Assembly: GCA_947474435.1 (NCBI GenBank)
Contig: CANJII010000004.1
Coordinates: forward strand, 62,001-126,000
DNA length: 64,000 nt
Direction of reading: 5' to 3'
Origin: Chitinophagaceae bacterium
GTDB lineage: Bacteria; Bacteroidota; Bacteroidia; Chitinophagales; UBA10324
The position numbers and the translations under genes are program-made. Positions 55,251 to 64,000 of the stretch are shown here, piece after piece. Numbering within the stretch: the first letter of the stretch is position 1; every line of letters starts with the position of its first letter. The notes beneath the pieces are model-generated. The model was not told the DNA's origin. It did no database searches and saw only the letters and a list, made by a program, of their open reading frames with translations.

Positions 55251-55598
55251 ATGAAAATCAACGAGTCAAACATCACCATCATGGTGAAAAATATGGACAA
55301 GACAATTTCATTTTACAAGATGCTTGGATTGAAACTGAAAAAAAGATGGGAGAATTATTATGCAATGTTGGCCGCGCCCGGTGTAGTGATTGGCCTGCAT
55401 TCAAGTGATAGCAAACCAAAAGGCAGTGGTGATGCTTCAATCGGATTTATGATTGACAATATTAGAGCTGATGAAAAACTGCTGACAAAAAATAAAGAGA
55501 AATACAAGGTCGATGAGGGCGGTTCAGGCAGCTATGGTCACTTCAAAGACCTGAACGGAACAATTTTGTATTTCACACAACCGAAATGGAACTATTGA
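55251..55598 (+). CDS. VOC (glyoxalase/bleomycin-resistance) family protein
   Basis: 'NITIMVKNMDKTISFYKMLGLKLKKRWENYYAMLAAPGVVIGLH', 'FKDLNGTILYFTQP'. ORF track start is 55233. Confidence 0.88.
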   Translation: MKINESNITIMVKNMDKTISFYKMLGLKLKKRWENYYAMLAAPGVVIGLHSSDSKPKGSGDASIGFMIDNIRADEKLLTKNKEKYKVDEGGSGSYGHFKDLNGTILYFTQPKWNY

Positions 55599-55650
55599 TT
55601 GAAGAAAGAAAAACAAAAATTGAACTGTTCAGGCAAAAAAATGAAAAAAA

Positions 55651-56373
55651 TTAATTTTTATTTTTCATATATTCTGTCAGATAGTTTTCGTTCTTAAGAT
55701 TAATAACCAACTGGCGGTTCGCATCCAGAAATTCATAACTCAGCGTTTCGTAAATTGACTCAGGCTTTAGATTGTTTAACATTGAAACTGAAAAATTCTT
55801 TTTCGGAAACACAATACCCAATCCATAATCGCAATTCAATACAAAAATATCAAGAGCATTAAATTCATTGTTCCATTCAATTAAATGATGAATCGCTTTC
55901 CACGAATCACCACACCATCCACCTGTAAAGCCGGGGATATTCATAGTTTCAGCATGTTCTTTTGAATTGGCCGGCCATCCATGCGCCTTTGATGGTGGAC
56001 TGCAATCATGCATTACAATTCCGCCGTTCGGGTTGAGGTAAGTCAAAACATTTTTTACATCAATCAGCGTTTGCTCGTAAGTATGCAAGCCATCAATAAA
56101 CGAAACATCAATTTTTTTTTGCTCTAATTTTTTTTTCTGTTGTTCAAAATATGCATCGCTTGTAATATTGAAATATTTGTTAAACAGATTACGCGTATCG
56201 TGCAGAATTGAATGTAACTTATACCGGCTTGTAATTTTCAAAACAGGATCAACCGCATGTTTAATCGGGGCATGTACCTCCAAAAAATTACTTCCGTTAA
56301 ACACCCCTATCTCAAGGTAGTTTTTTGCTTTTGTATGATTTATGAGTAATTGAATTGCCTCCAAACGGTTCAT
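55651..56373 (-). CDS. Class I SAM-dependent methyltransferase-like protein
   Basis: 'KNYLEIGVFNGSNFLEV', 'KIDVSFIDGLHTYEQTLIDVKNVLTYLNPNGGIVMHDCSP'. Confidence 0.8.
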   Translation of the reverse strand: MNRLEAIQLLINHTKAKNYLEIGVFNGSNFLEVHAPIKHAVDPVLKITSRYKLHSILHDTRNLFNKYFNITSDAYFEQQKKKLEQKKIDVSFIDGLHTYEQTLIDVKNVLTYLNPNGGIVMHDCSPPSKAHGWPANSKEHAETMNIPGFTGGWCGDSWKAIHHLIEWNNEFNALDIFVLNCDYGLGIVFPKKNFSVSMLNNLKPESIYETLSYEFLDANRQLVINLKNENYLTEYMKNKN

Positions 56374-56396
56374 GAGTTATCTGGTTTTATCAAAGA

Positions 56397-56404
56397 CAAA
56401 TGTA
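56397..56404 (-). promoter_or_regulatory. Possible -7 element (TACATTTG) of the methyltransferase gene
   Basis: Reverse strand TACATTTG matches TAnnTTTG, about 23 nt upstream of the start codon; no clear -33. Confidence 0.3.
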
Positions 56405-56688
56405 ATTTTTGAACCGGATTTTTTTTGAACTGAATAGGTTAAAATGAATCAGTGATGTTTATTGTTGCATCATCCAGATACTAAAATCAAAATTCCAGAT
56501 TTATCCTGCGGCAAATTACTTTTACACCAAAAATATTTTTTTTACCGAATGTGAATTAATAATGAATACAGTAATGATTATATCAATGGGTTTTATAAGA
56601 ATGAATAAAATGAAGTAATAAGATTTGTCAAATTAATTTGACAGGAGGAAATAAATTTGCAGTTTGTAAATCGTTTATAAAAAAAAGA

Positions 56689-58626
56689 CTATTCATATAC
56701 CCTTTTCAGGTTCACCTCCTTCGGCGGAATTAATATCAACGGGAATTTTTCGATTGCTACCGAGCTGGTATCTAATCCAAATTCGCGTCCTTCTTTTAGT
56801 GAAACTTTTTTCAGTAGGAAATACCCATCCATGATTAACTTCTCGATAAACGGAAGTTCGTTTTCAAAACTCAAAAACTTTTCAATCACCACAAACCTGA
56901 AATCGCCTGATACATTTTGTTTGTTCAGTGATTCATAACGGCTTACAGTGTCCACTTCATTATTGGCAGCCATATTCTCAACCACTTTCTTAAAATATAA
57001 ATTAATACGAGGAGCCATTCTGAATCCCAACATAAAATCAACCCTGAATACATCACCGGGTATTAATGGAGTAACTACATATTCCAATGTAAATGGTTCG
57101 TCCACCACATCAACATGCACAAACCAATATACATCGGCACGCTTTGGTTGCTTGTTGAAAATGGAATAAAAAATTTTCGATTCCATTTGCGAGGGATAAT
57201 CTGCACTGGTCAGGTAAATCAAATGCGAACAATATTTTGGAACAGTTACATCATCACTCAGCGCTTTTAGCGGAGGCAAAAAATCTTTCACATTCACAAA
57301 TTCCAGATAACGGTTTTTGATTTTGCGTGCATTGAACCACACATACATGACCAGAAAAAATATGGTACCCAGCATCATAGTTACATAACCGCCATGAGCA
57401 AATTTGGTGAGGTTGGCAAATAGAAAACCCAATTCAAGTGTAAGAAACACCAAGGCCAAGGTTACTACCAATGTTATGGAACCACGCCGCACATATAAAA
57501 ATGTTCCGAATAAAATGGTGTCCATCAGCATTCCGAAATTGATGGTTAACCCATACGCGGCTTCCATGTTTCTTGATTCTTGAAAAAACAAAACCATGGC
57601 AATGCATCCGAAAAATAAAATTCCATTAATGCTTGGTACAAAAATTTGTCCGCGTAAATCGGTAGGATGAATTACACGAACCTTTGGCCACAAATTCAAT
57701 CGCATGGCTTCATTAATCAATGTAAAACTTCCGGTAATTAATGCCTGACTCGCAATAACAGAAGCTGTTGTTGCTATAATGATTCCGATAATGACAAACC
57801 AATCAGGCATCACCGCAAAAAATATTTGTGTATCTATTATTTCTCCCTGATGCGACATGAGCCACGCACCCTGTCCAAAATAATTTAACAGCAAACATAT
57901 TTTTACAAATATCCAACTCACCCGTATGTTCAGTTTACCGCAATGACCGAGGTCAGAGTACAATGCTTCGGCTCCGGTGGTGCATAAAAACACTGCACCA
58001 AGCAGCCAGATTCCTTTCGGGTAATGCACTAATAAATCATACGCATATTTTGGGTTAATAGCATTCAGTATTCCAAGGTGATCATTCAGATTAAAAATAC
58101 CAATAGCACCAAGCATGGTGAACCACACAAACATGATTGGACCGAAATAACTTCCAACAGCTTTTGTTCCTAATCGTTGAAAAAGAAAAAGCACACATAA
58201 AATTCCAATAACAATGGGAACAACCGGAATATCGGGGTCATATAATTTTAATCCCTCAATGGCCGATGTTACAGTAATGGCCGGTGTAATCATTCCATCG
58301 GCCAGCAATGCTGCTCCACCAATAATTGCCGGAAACACTAACCACTTTGCGCGCTTACGAACCAATGCATACAATGCAAACACGCCGCCTTCTCCTTTAT
58401 TATCGGCACGAAGTATAAGTATGATGTACTTAATCGTTGTTTGTAAAGTCAATGTCCAGAACACGCAACTCAATCCGCCATAAACCAGTAGCTCACTTAC
58501 CGGTCTGTCACCTAAAATTGCCTGCATTACATAGAGCGGAGATGTTCCGATATCACCATAAATGATTCCGAGCGTAACTAATAATCCGGCAAGTGTGAGC
58601 TTGTTAAGCCCGTGAGATTTTTCCAA
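56689..58626 (-). CDS. kup: KUP/HAK/KT family potassium transporter
   Basis: 'LAGLLVTLGIIYGDIGTSPLYVMQAILG', 'LRADNKGEGGVFALYAL', 'TTGAEALYSDLGHCG', 'SQALITGSFTLINEAMRL'. Confidence 0.97.
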   Translation of the reverse strand: MEKSHGLNKLTLAGLLVTLGIIYGDIGTSPLYVMQAILGDRPVSELLVYGGLSCVFWTLTLQTTIKYIILILRADNKGEGGVFALYALVRKRAKWLVFPAIIGGAALLADGMITPAITVTSAIEGLKLYDPDIPVVPIVIGILCVLFLFQRLGTKAVGSYFGPIMFVWFTMLGAIGIFNLNDHLGILNAINPKYAYDLLVHYPKGIWLLGAVFLCTTGAEALYSDLGHCGKLNIRVSWIFVKICLLLNYFGQGAWLMSHQGEIIDTQIFFAVMPDWFVIIGIIIATTASVIASQALITGSFTLINEAMRLNLWPKVRVIHPTDLRGQIFVPSINGILFFGCIAMVLFFQESRNMEAAYGLTINFGMLMDTILFGTFLYVRRGSITLVVTLALVFLTLELGFLFANLTKFAHGGYVTMMLGTIFFLVMYVWFNARKIKNRYLEFVNVKDFLPPLKALSDDVTVPKYCSHLIYLTSADYPSQMESKIFYSIFNKQPKRADVYWFVHVDVVDEPFTLEYVVTPLIPGDVFRVDFMLGFRMAPRINLYFKKVVENMAANNEVDTVSRYESLNKQNVSGDFRFVVIEKFLSFENELPFIEKLIMDGYFLLKKVSLKEGREFGLDTSSVAIEKFPLILIPPKEVNLKRVYE

Positions 58627-58749
58627 GTAGTGCTATAATAAGCGGCGGCAAATATATACTTGTGTTTATTCAACATTCAAATAAGTAGCATCTTTAATTT
58701 TAAGAGAACAGTTTTTCGTTCTTTAGATTTGACGCTATTCAAAAAAAGC

Positions 58750-60021
58750 ATGTCATACACTATTCTCGTTGTCTTATTTATTGTTGGTTATGCAGTTATT
58801 GCATTGGAACATCCGTTGCGTGTAAGCAAAACCGCAACTGCATTATTATTAGCGGTGGTTAGTTGGGTGATACTGATAATGCTGCCTAACGAAACTGCAA
58901 ACGAATTACTGCCCCAGCTTTCACATCATCTTTCTGATATTTCTGAAATTGTATTTTTTCTCATGGGTGCCATGACTATCGTGGAGCTGATTGATACACA
59001 CCGCGGATTCAGAGTGGTAAGCAATTTAGTAAAAACAAAAAATAAAGTTTCGCTGCTGTGGATTAATTGCTTTATCACTTTTTTTCTTTCAGCCATTCTC
59101 GATAACCTTACTAGTTCTATTGTAATGGTATCTATTCTTCGTAAAATGATTGACGATAAAAAAGACAGAATGATTTTCGCATCAATGGTAATTGTTGCCG
59201 CAAATGCCGGAGGAGCCTGGTCGCCGATTGGTGATGTAACAACAACGATGCTTTGGATTGGCGGACAAATTTCTGCAATGAATATTATTGAAACACTTTT
59301 TATTCCGAGTTTGGTTTCAATGTTGTTGCCGCTTATTTATTTCAGTTTTAAAATGAAGGGAGAAAAAATTATTGAAACTGAAAACGATAATGAAGTTCCA
59401 CAACCATATTCAACATACATTTTTGTTCTTGGAATTTTGAGTTTGATTTCGGTTCCGGTTTTTAAACAACTCATTCACCTTCCGCCTTACATGGGAATTT
59501 TATTAGGGCTTTCAGTAATGTGGGTGATAACAGAAATACTTCATTCAAAGCGCGAGCGAAAAGATTTGCAAGTGGCAAGCGTGTTGGGTAAAATTGATTT
59601 GAGTTCCATCTTATTTTTTGTTGGAATATTGTTAGCTGTTGCTGCCTTGCAAACTGCCGGCATGCTTGAACTTACTGCGAATTGGCTGGATACAACTATT
59701 CCGAATAAAGACATTGTTGTTACAATGCTTGGAGTTGCTTCTTCCATTATTGATAATGTGCCATTAGTTGCTGCCACCATCGGAATGTATCCGTTGCATC
59801 TTTTTCCAATGGATGATAAATTGTGGGAGATGATTGCTTTCTGCGCCGGCACTGGCGGAAGTTTATTAATCATAGGTTCAGCAGCAGGAGTGGTGGTAAT
59901 GGGAATGGAAAATATTTCGTTCGGTTGGTACCTGAAAAAGATTTCGCTGCCTGTGTTGATTGGTTATCTCGTTGGTGTGGGTTGTTATTTGGGGATTTAT
60001 GCAATGATGAACGGAGGATAA
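58750..60021 (+). CDS. NhaD-type sodium:proton antiporter
   Basis: 'EIVFFLMGAMTIVELIDTHRGFRVV', 'FFLSAILDNLTSSIVMVSILRKM', 'NAGGAWSPIGDVTTTMLWIGGQ', 'IIDNVPLVAATIGMY'. ATG 58750 (MSYTILVVLF) is a plausible start. Confidence 0.92.
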   Translation: MSYTILVVLFIVGYAVIALEHPLRVSKTATALLLAVVSWVILIMLPNETANELLPQLSHHLSDISEIVFFLMGAMTIVELIDTHRGFRVVSNLVKTKNKVSLLWINCFITFFLSAILDNLTSSIVMVSILRKMIDDKKDRMIFASMVIVAANAGGAWSPIGDVTTTMLWIGGQISAMNIIETLFIPSLVSMLLPLIYFSFKMKGEKIIETENDNEVPQPYSTYIFVLGILSLISVPVFKQLIHLPPYMGILLGLSVMWVITEILHSKRERKDLQVASVLGKIDLSSILFFVGILLAVAALQTAGMLELTANWLDTTIPNKDIVVTMLGVASSIIDNVPLVAATIGMYPLHLFPMDDKLWEMIAFCAGTGGSLLIIGSAAGVVVMGMENISFGWYLKKISLPVLIGYLVGVGCYLGIYAMMNGG

Positions 60022-60041
60022 AAATTTTAGAATTTGTTAAA

Positions 60042-60629
60042 TTGAAATCAAAAGAACAGGTGCCAACATTTTATATCATAGCGGGGCCGAATGGTGCAGG
60101 TAAAACTACTCTTGCAGGTGAATTGCTTAAAGAAATTGGCGTTATAGAATTTGTTAACGCAGACAATATTGCCAAAGGCATTTCACCATTTAACACCTCT
60201 GGAGTGGAGTTTCAGGCGGGAAGATTGATGTTACAACGAATTAACCAACTTGTATCACAGAATGAAACATTTGCTATTGAAACTACATTAAGTTCAAAAA
60301 CATAAATTGATTTATGTAAACAGTTAAAAAGAAAAAAATACAAAACCTGTTTGTTTTTTATCTCGCTTTCTGATTTTCAATTGGCGCAAAAACGAGTGCA
60401 GGAAAGAGTCAAGCGCGGAGGCCATAATATTCCTGATGACATTGTGAAGCGCAGATATAATCGAGGATTGAAAAACTTAAACGAACATTTTTTACAACTT
60501 GCAGATTATTGGATGATAATTGACAACTCAGAAAAAATTCCAGTAAATGTTTGTGAAGGTGAAAAAGAAGTTGTCAGGAAAATTTTTGATGCCGATATTT
60601 GTAAACGAATAATTAATAATAATGAGTGA
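60042..60629 (+). pseudogene. Zeta-toxin-like P-loop kinase interrupted by in-frame TAA (60303-60305)
   Basis: From TTG 60042: MKSKEQVPTFYIIAGPNGAGKTTLAGELLKEIGVIEFVNADNIAKGISPF...FAIETTLSSKT*IDLCKQLKRKKYKTCLFFISLSDFQLAQKRVQERVKRGGHNIPDDIVKRRYNRGLKNL...; both halves are in the same frame. Confidence 0.85.
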
Positions 60630-60786
60630 AGATTTTAAAAAAGAGTTGAGCAAAAAAGTTATACGGCTGTTTCGCAAAGCAGTAAAAGCTGAACTTCTTG
60701 AACATAAACGATTGGGTAATCCAATTTATATCAGGGATAAAAACGGAAGAATAAAAAAAATTTCTCCTTCTCAAATAAAATATTGA
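60622..60786 (+). CDS. Small protein (54 aa) overlapping the zeta-toxin-like gene, possible partner
   Basis: MSEDFKKELSKKVIRLFRKAVKAELLEHKRLGNPIYIRDKNGRIKKISPSQIKY; ATGAGTGA overlap with upstream stop. Confidence 0.55.
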   Translation: MSEDFKKELSKKVIRLFRKAVKAELLEHKRLGNPIYIRDKNGRIKKISPSQIKY

Positions 60787-60811
60787 CTCATCTGTTTTAT
60801 TAAAATATTTC

Positions 60812-61846
60812 GTGCGCACAATTTTTATTTTTCTACTTCTCTCTGCTTTCATTTCATGTAAAGTATCAAAGAGATATTTAATACAAGCACCCTATAGCCA
60901 AAATTCTGTCCCGCCGATTCCTGATTACAGTAAAAATTCTTCTTGGGCCGCATTGCCAACAATGAAAGATGAAGCTGATGAAATGCCTGATAAGAATTTA
61001 AAATACGGACAAGACTCGGCAAAGGTGGATGTTTTTTTTATTCACCCTACCATTTTTACTGATGAACCCGAAGGAGAATTTAAATGGAATGCAGATGTGA
61101 ATGACAAAACTTTGAACAAAAAAGTAGATGAGTCTACTATCAGATTGCAGGCAAGTGTATTTAATGTATCGTGTAAAATTTATGCACCCCGCTATCGCCA
61201 GGCACACATCAGCGCATTCTATACAATAGATTTGGATGCAAAAAGAAATTCGCTGGACACTGCTTATGCCGATGTGAAACATGCATTTGAATATTACTTA
61301 CAACATTATAACAATGGTCGCCCGATAATTATTGCAGGCCACAGCCAGGGAACAAAACACGCCGCGCGATTACTGAAAGAATTTTTTGATAACCAACCAT
61401 TGCAAAAACAATTGGTGTGCGCCTACCTGATTGGTATGCCGGTTCCACGCGATTCGTTTTGTTGCATTGCACCCTGTGAAGATTCTACTCAAACCGATTG
61501 CTGGATTTCGTGGAACACTTTTGCGTATGGATATACACCAACATATTATGAATATGGATTAAATCATGCCGTGTGTACCAATCCACTTACCTGGAGAATT
61601 GATTCATTGTATGCAGATAATAAATGTAATGAAGGTGGTGTGCTGCGAAATATTCATCACATCTATCCGGGCATTTGCGATGTGCAGGTGCACAATGGAT
61701 TATTGTGGATTAACAAACCTGTTTTCCGTGGCAGCAATTTATTCGACTGGAAAATTTATCACATACTTGACTATGGTTTGTTTTACATGAACATCCGGAA
61801 AAATGTAGATGACCGTTGCACTGCCTATCTGAAAGGAAAAAAATAA
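60812..61846 (+). CDS. DUF3089 family (alpha/beta-hydrolase-like) lipoprotein
   Basis: 'VDVFFIHPTIFTDEPEGEFKWNADVNDKTLNKKVDESTIRLQASVFNVSCKIYAPRYRQAHISAFYT', nucleophile elbow-like 'IIAGHSQGTKHAARLL'. Confidence 0.9.
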   Translation: MRTIFIFLLLSAFISCKVSKRYLIQAPYSQNSVPPIPDYSKNSSWAALPTMKDEADEMPDKNLKYGQDSAKVDVFFIHPTIFTDEPEGEFKWNADVNDKTLNKKVDESTIRLQASVFNVSCKIYAPRYRQAHISAFYTIDLDAKRNSLDTAYADVKHAFEYYLQHYNNGRPIIIAGHSQGTKHAARLLKEFFDNQPLQKQLVCAYLIGMPVPRDSFCCIAPCEDSTQTDCWISWNTFAYGYTPTYYEYGLNHAVCTNPLTWRIDSLYADNKCNEGGVLRNIHHIYPGICDVQVHNGLLWINKPVFRGSNLFDWKIYHILDYGLFYMNIRKNVDDRCTAYLKGKK

Positions 61847-61923
61847 TATGTCTGTTAATTACTTGCGAATAACTTTTATAATTATGGAATCGTAGTGATG
61901 TTAAATTCACAAAAAAATTAAGA

Positions 61924-62427
61924 ATGAAAACTGCATTTCGATTATCAATCATTTCTGTTGTACTCTTTTCGCTTTTATCTTTTAAATATGGCGGTGGTGA
62001 TTGGGTAACATATTCGGAAAAGAAAAAAGCAAAATTTGAAGTGCTGTTTCCCGAAAAACCGAAAGCCGATAAGAAGGGCGACAATTGGTTTATATCTGCC
62101 ACATTGGACGAGCCATTGACTAACTTTTATATCAGTGTTGATTTTGGAAGTTCAGCATACACCGAACAAACTTTTCGTGACCGCATTACTTCAAATGTGA
62201 ATGTGATTGAAACTACTTTCTCAACCAAGATAACTGACATGAAAGAAATTCAATTCAACGGTGGTTTATGTATGGAATACCGATATGAAATGTTTGGATT
62301 GAAATCGTTAGTTCGGGCATTTTATAAAGACAATAAATTATTTGAACTCACCTGCAATCCGATTTTAGGTGAAGTACCAGAGGCAGAGAAAGATAAATTC
62401 TTTAACTCGTTTCATTACCTGCCATAA
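61924..62427 (+). CDS. Hypothetical secreted protein
   Basis: Signal-like N-terminus and coherent 167-aa ORF; no family recognised. Confidence 0.6.
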   Translation: MKTAFRLSIISVVLFSLLSFKYGGGDWVTYSEKKKAKFEVLFPEKPKADKKGDNWFISATLDEPLTNFYISVDFGSSAYTEQTFRDRITSNVNVIETTFSTKITDMKEIQFNGGLCMEYRYEMFGLKSLVRAFYKDNKLFELTCNPILGEVPEAEKDKFFNSFHYLP

Positions 62428-62448
62428 TAATTTTCGTTATTAAAAAAT

Positions 62449-62482
62449 AAAGATGCCATCCCTTCGAAGGGATGGCATCTTT
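62449..62482. terminator. 34-bp perfect palindrome, probable bidirectional terminator
   Basis: AAAGATGCCATCCCTTCGAAGGGATGGCATCTTT between convergent genes. Confidence 0.75.
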
Positions 62483-62508
62483 CGTTTTGAGAATAATTGT
62501 ATTGAGAT

Positions 62509-64000
62509 TTATTTTTTTGTTGCATTCATAAAATTCAACGCCTTAGCAGCCATCTCATCTTTCGGATCCAATTTTAAAGTTTGTTCAAAACAGATTCTTG
62601 CACTGTCGTACTTGTGAGTGGTGAAATAAATTCCTGCAAGATTGTACCAGGTTTTAGAATCATTGGGTCCGTATTGTACAGCTTTGCGGTAATCGTTAAT
62701 TGCTTTTGAGGTATCCCCTTTCTCATAATCTTTTTTGGCATTTGAAAGAAAACCCGCAACTAATACTTTATCAAATTCACTAAGTTTTGGATGAGAGCGT
62801 TGTAACTCACGCGCTTTATTCCAATAATACTCCGCGCTGTCAATCATTTTTTTTCGCTCATAAGCCACTCCTAAATTCAGGTAGGGGTCTGTGTACTTTG
62901 GATGAATGACTAATGCTTTTTTTAATAAATGAACCGAACTGTCGTAACACGATTTTTTAAGTAATGAATCCTGTGCTTCATCACCTAAAAAAATATACGA
63001 AGTACCTGCGCCATTATTTGTTCGTGCACTGTTTGGGTTTGTAAGTGCATCCTTTATAAAAAGCGTTTTATCATTTTTCCACTCCTTGTTCCTCGAAAAT
63101 GTTTTGTAAGAAGCAGGAAGAACAATGATGACAAGAATTGAAATCACAACTGACTTTAAAGTCTTTTGTTCAATAAAAAAATTCTGCAACAACAATGAAA
63201 TGCCTGCAACAACTGCAATTAAAAATCCGAATGATGCCTGAAATAAAAACCTTTCGCCCATTACTCCACCGGTATCTACAACAAGATTTGAAATAATAAA
63301 CACACTGAAGAAATAAAACAGAATTCCATATGCAATCAGATTCTTCTTGTTGATTTCTTTGAATGTATAAATCAATAATGCAAGTTGAATAACAATAGAA
63401 AGCAATACCTGCCAATCACCAAAATTTGTATAAGGAATTTGATTGAAGGAATAATCATAGTTGAGTTTCAGTGGGAGAAAAAGCATCTGAATATATTTTC
63501 CCAATACAAAAATCTTTGTCGCGAGTGCCTGCATGGGTGTTGCATACAGGTAAGGCGAATTCATTACCTCAGTAATTTCTTTGTGAACGAAACCGATTAT
63601 AGAGAATCGAAGAATTATATAAAGCACTGTAACGATGATAAAAGGAGAGGTTGCTAAAAAACTTTTCTTCCATTCCATTTTAGTGAAGCAGAAAAAAGTA
63701 ATTGGTAGAATGGCAATGAATGTGACTCCGTTTTCTTTTGATAACAATGCAAGAAAAAAACTAACCACACTCAGCAACAGAAAAATAGTTTTGTTTTTCT
63801 TTTTCCAGTCGAGTGCAAAAATTAAAGTGAGCAAAAGAAAAAACCACGAAAGCAATTCATCGCGACTCTTGATATTCGCCACTACTTCGGTGTGCAGCGG
63901 ATGAACAACAAACAATAAAGTGATGATGAATGAAGGCCAGATTTTTTTTGTGATGTGCTTATACAATAACTGATAAAGTAAAAATGCAATGGCGGCATAC
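62509..64000 (-). CDS. TMTC/DUF1736-like membrane protein with C-terminal TPR repeats, partial (runs off window end)
   Basis: In-frame reading continues past the tracked start to the window edge (YAAIAFLLYQLLYKH...); 'HPLHTEVVANIKSRDELLSWFF', then TPR 'DPYLNLGVAYERKKMIDSAEYYWNKA...KTWYNLAGIYFTTHKYDSARICFEQTLKLDP'. Confidence 0.88.
   Translation of the reverse strand, partial: YAAIAFLLYQLLYKHITKKIWPSFIITLLFVVHPLHTEVVANIKSRDELLSWFFLLLTLIFALDWKKKNKTIFLLLSVVSFFLALLSKENGVTFIAILPITFFCFTKMEWKKSFLATSPFIIVTVLYIILRFSIIGFVHKEITEVMNSPYLYATPMQALATKIFVLGKYIQMLFLPLKLNYDYSFNQIPYTNFGDWQVLLSIVIQLALLIYTFKEINKKNLIAYGILFYFFSVFIISNLVVDTGGVMGERFLFQASFGFLIAVVAGISLLLQNFFIEQKTLKSVVISILVIIVLPASYKTFSRNKEWKNDKTLFIKDALTNPNSARTNNGAGTSYIFLGDEAQDSLLKKSCYDSSVHLLKKALVIHPKYTDPYLNLGVAYERKKMIDSAEYYWNKARELQRSHPKLSEFDKVLVAGFLSNAKKDYEKGDTSKAINDYRKAVQYGPNDSKTWYNLAGIYFTTHKYDSARICFEQTLKLDPKDEMAAKALNFMNATKK

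Noticed and set aside
59823-60305. 160-aa ORF starting inside the NhaD gene
   Set aside because: The first about 73 codons are an out-of-frame reading of the antiporter gene; the coherent zeta-like protein begins near TTG 60042 or GTG 60060.
1-64000. Possibility that TGA or TAA is reassigned (alternative genetic code)
   Set aside because: Well-conserved genes here (e.g. feoA, lemA, the TPM gene) end naturally at TGA or TAA, and Trp is encoded by TGG throughout; the interruptions are limited to dispensable genes.
1-64000. CRISPR arrays, rRNA, tRNA or prophage modules
   Set aside because: No regularly spaced direct repeats, no rRNA-like blocks, no recognisable tRNA cloverleaf and no phage structural genes were seen by eye. 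A tRNAscan/Infernal run would be needed to exclude small ncRNAs.

Overview
This 64 kb window is consistent with a chromosomal segment of a Bacteroidota (Bacteroidetes) genome. It is AT-rich, it encodes several proteins with T9SS-type C-terminal sorting domains, and it has DUF6089, DUF2480 and S46-peptidase genes plus a TAnnTTTG-like promoter. Most of it is ordinary: purN, gcvT, comB, purD, tsaB, feoAB, kup, an NhaD-type antiporter, TPM-domain proteins, peptidases and TPR/GT39 membrane proteins. The most notable accessory region is 18.9-32.0 kb. It is a mostly co-oriented, overlapping-gene block that looks like an exopolysaccharide locus with two sulfotransferases, a Wzx-like flippase, a Wzy-like polymerase/ligase, an SGNH + MBOAT O-acyl-transfer pair and an embedded clan GH-A-like hydrolase, so it may make a sulfated, O-acylated glycan. 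Other signals: a well-delimited IS3-family element with TG..CA ends, a GAA target duplication, an A_AAA_AAA frameshift site and two in-frame stops near the orfB C-terminus; a three-hairpin palindromic block inside the N-terminus of a TPM-domain gene; a collagen-like (28 Gly-X-Y triplets) protein with a C1q-like C-terminus; tandem choice-of-anchor-L adhesin-like paralogs; two genes interrupted by single stop codons (a zeta-toxin-like kinase and a TfoX-like small protein); a RelE/ParE-type TA pair; and 14-bp tandem intergenic repeats. No rRNA, tRNA, CRISPR array or prophage was recognised. All family calls are by eye from motifs; no searches were run.
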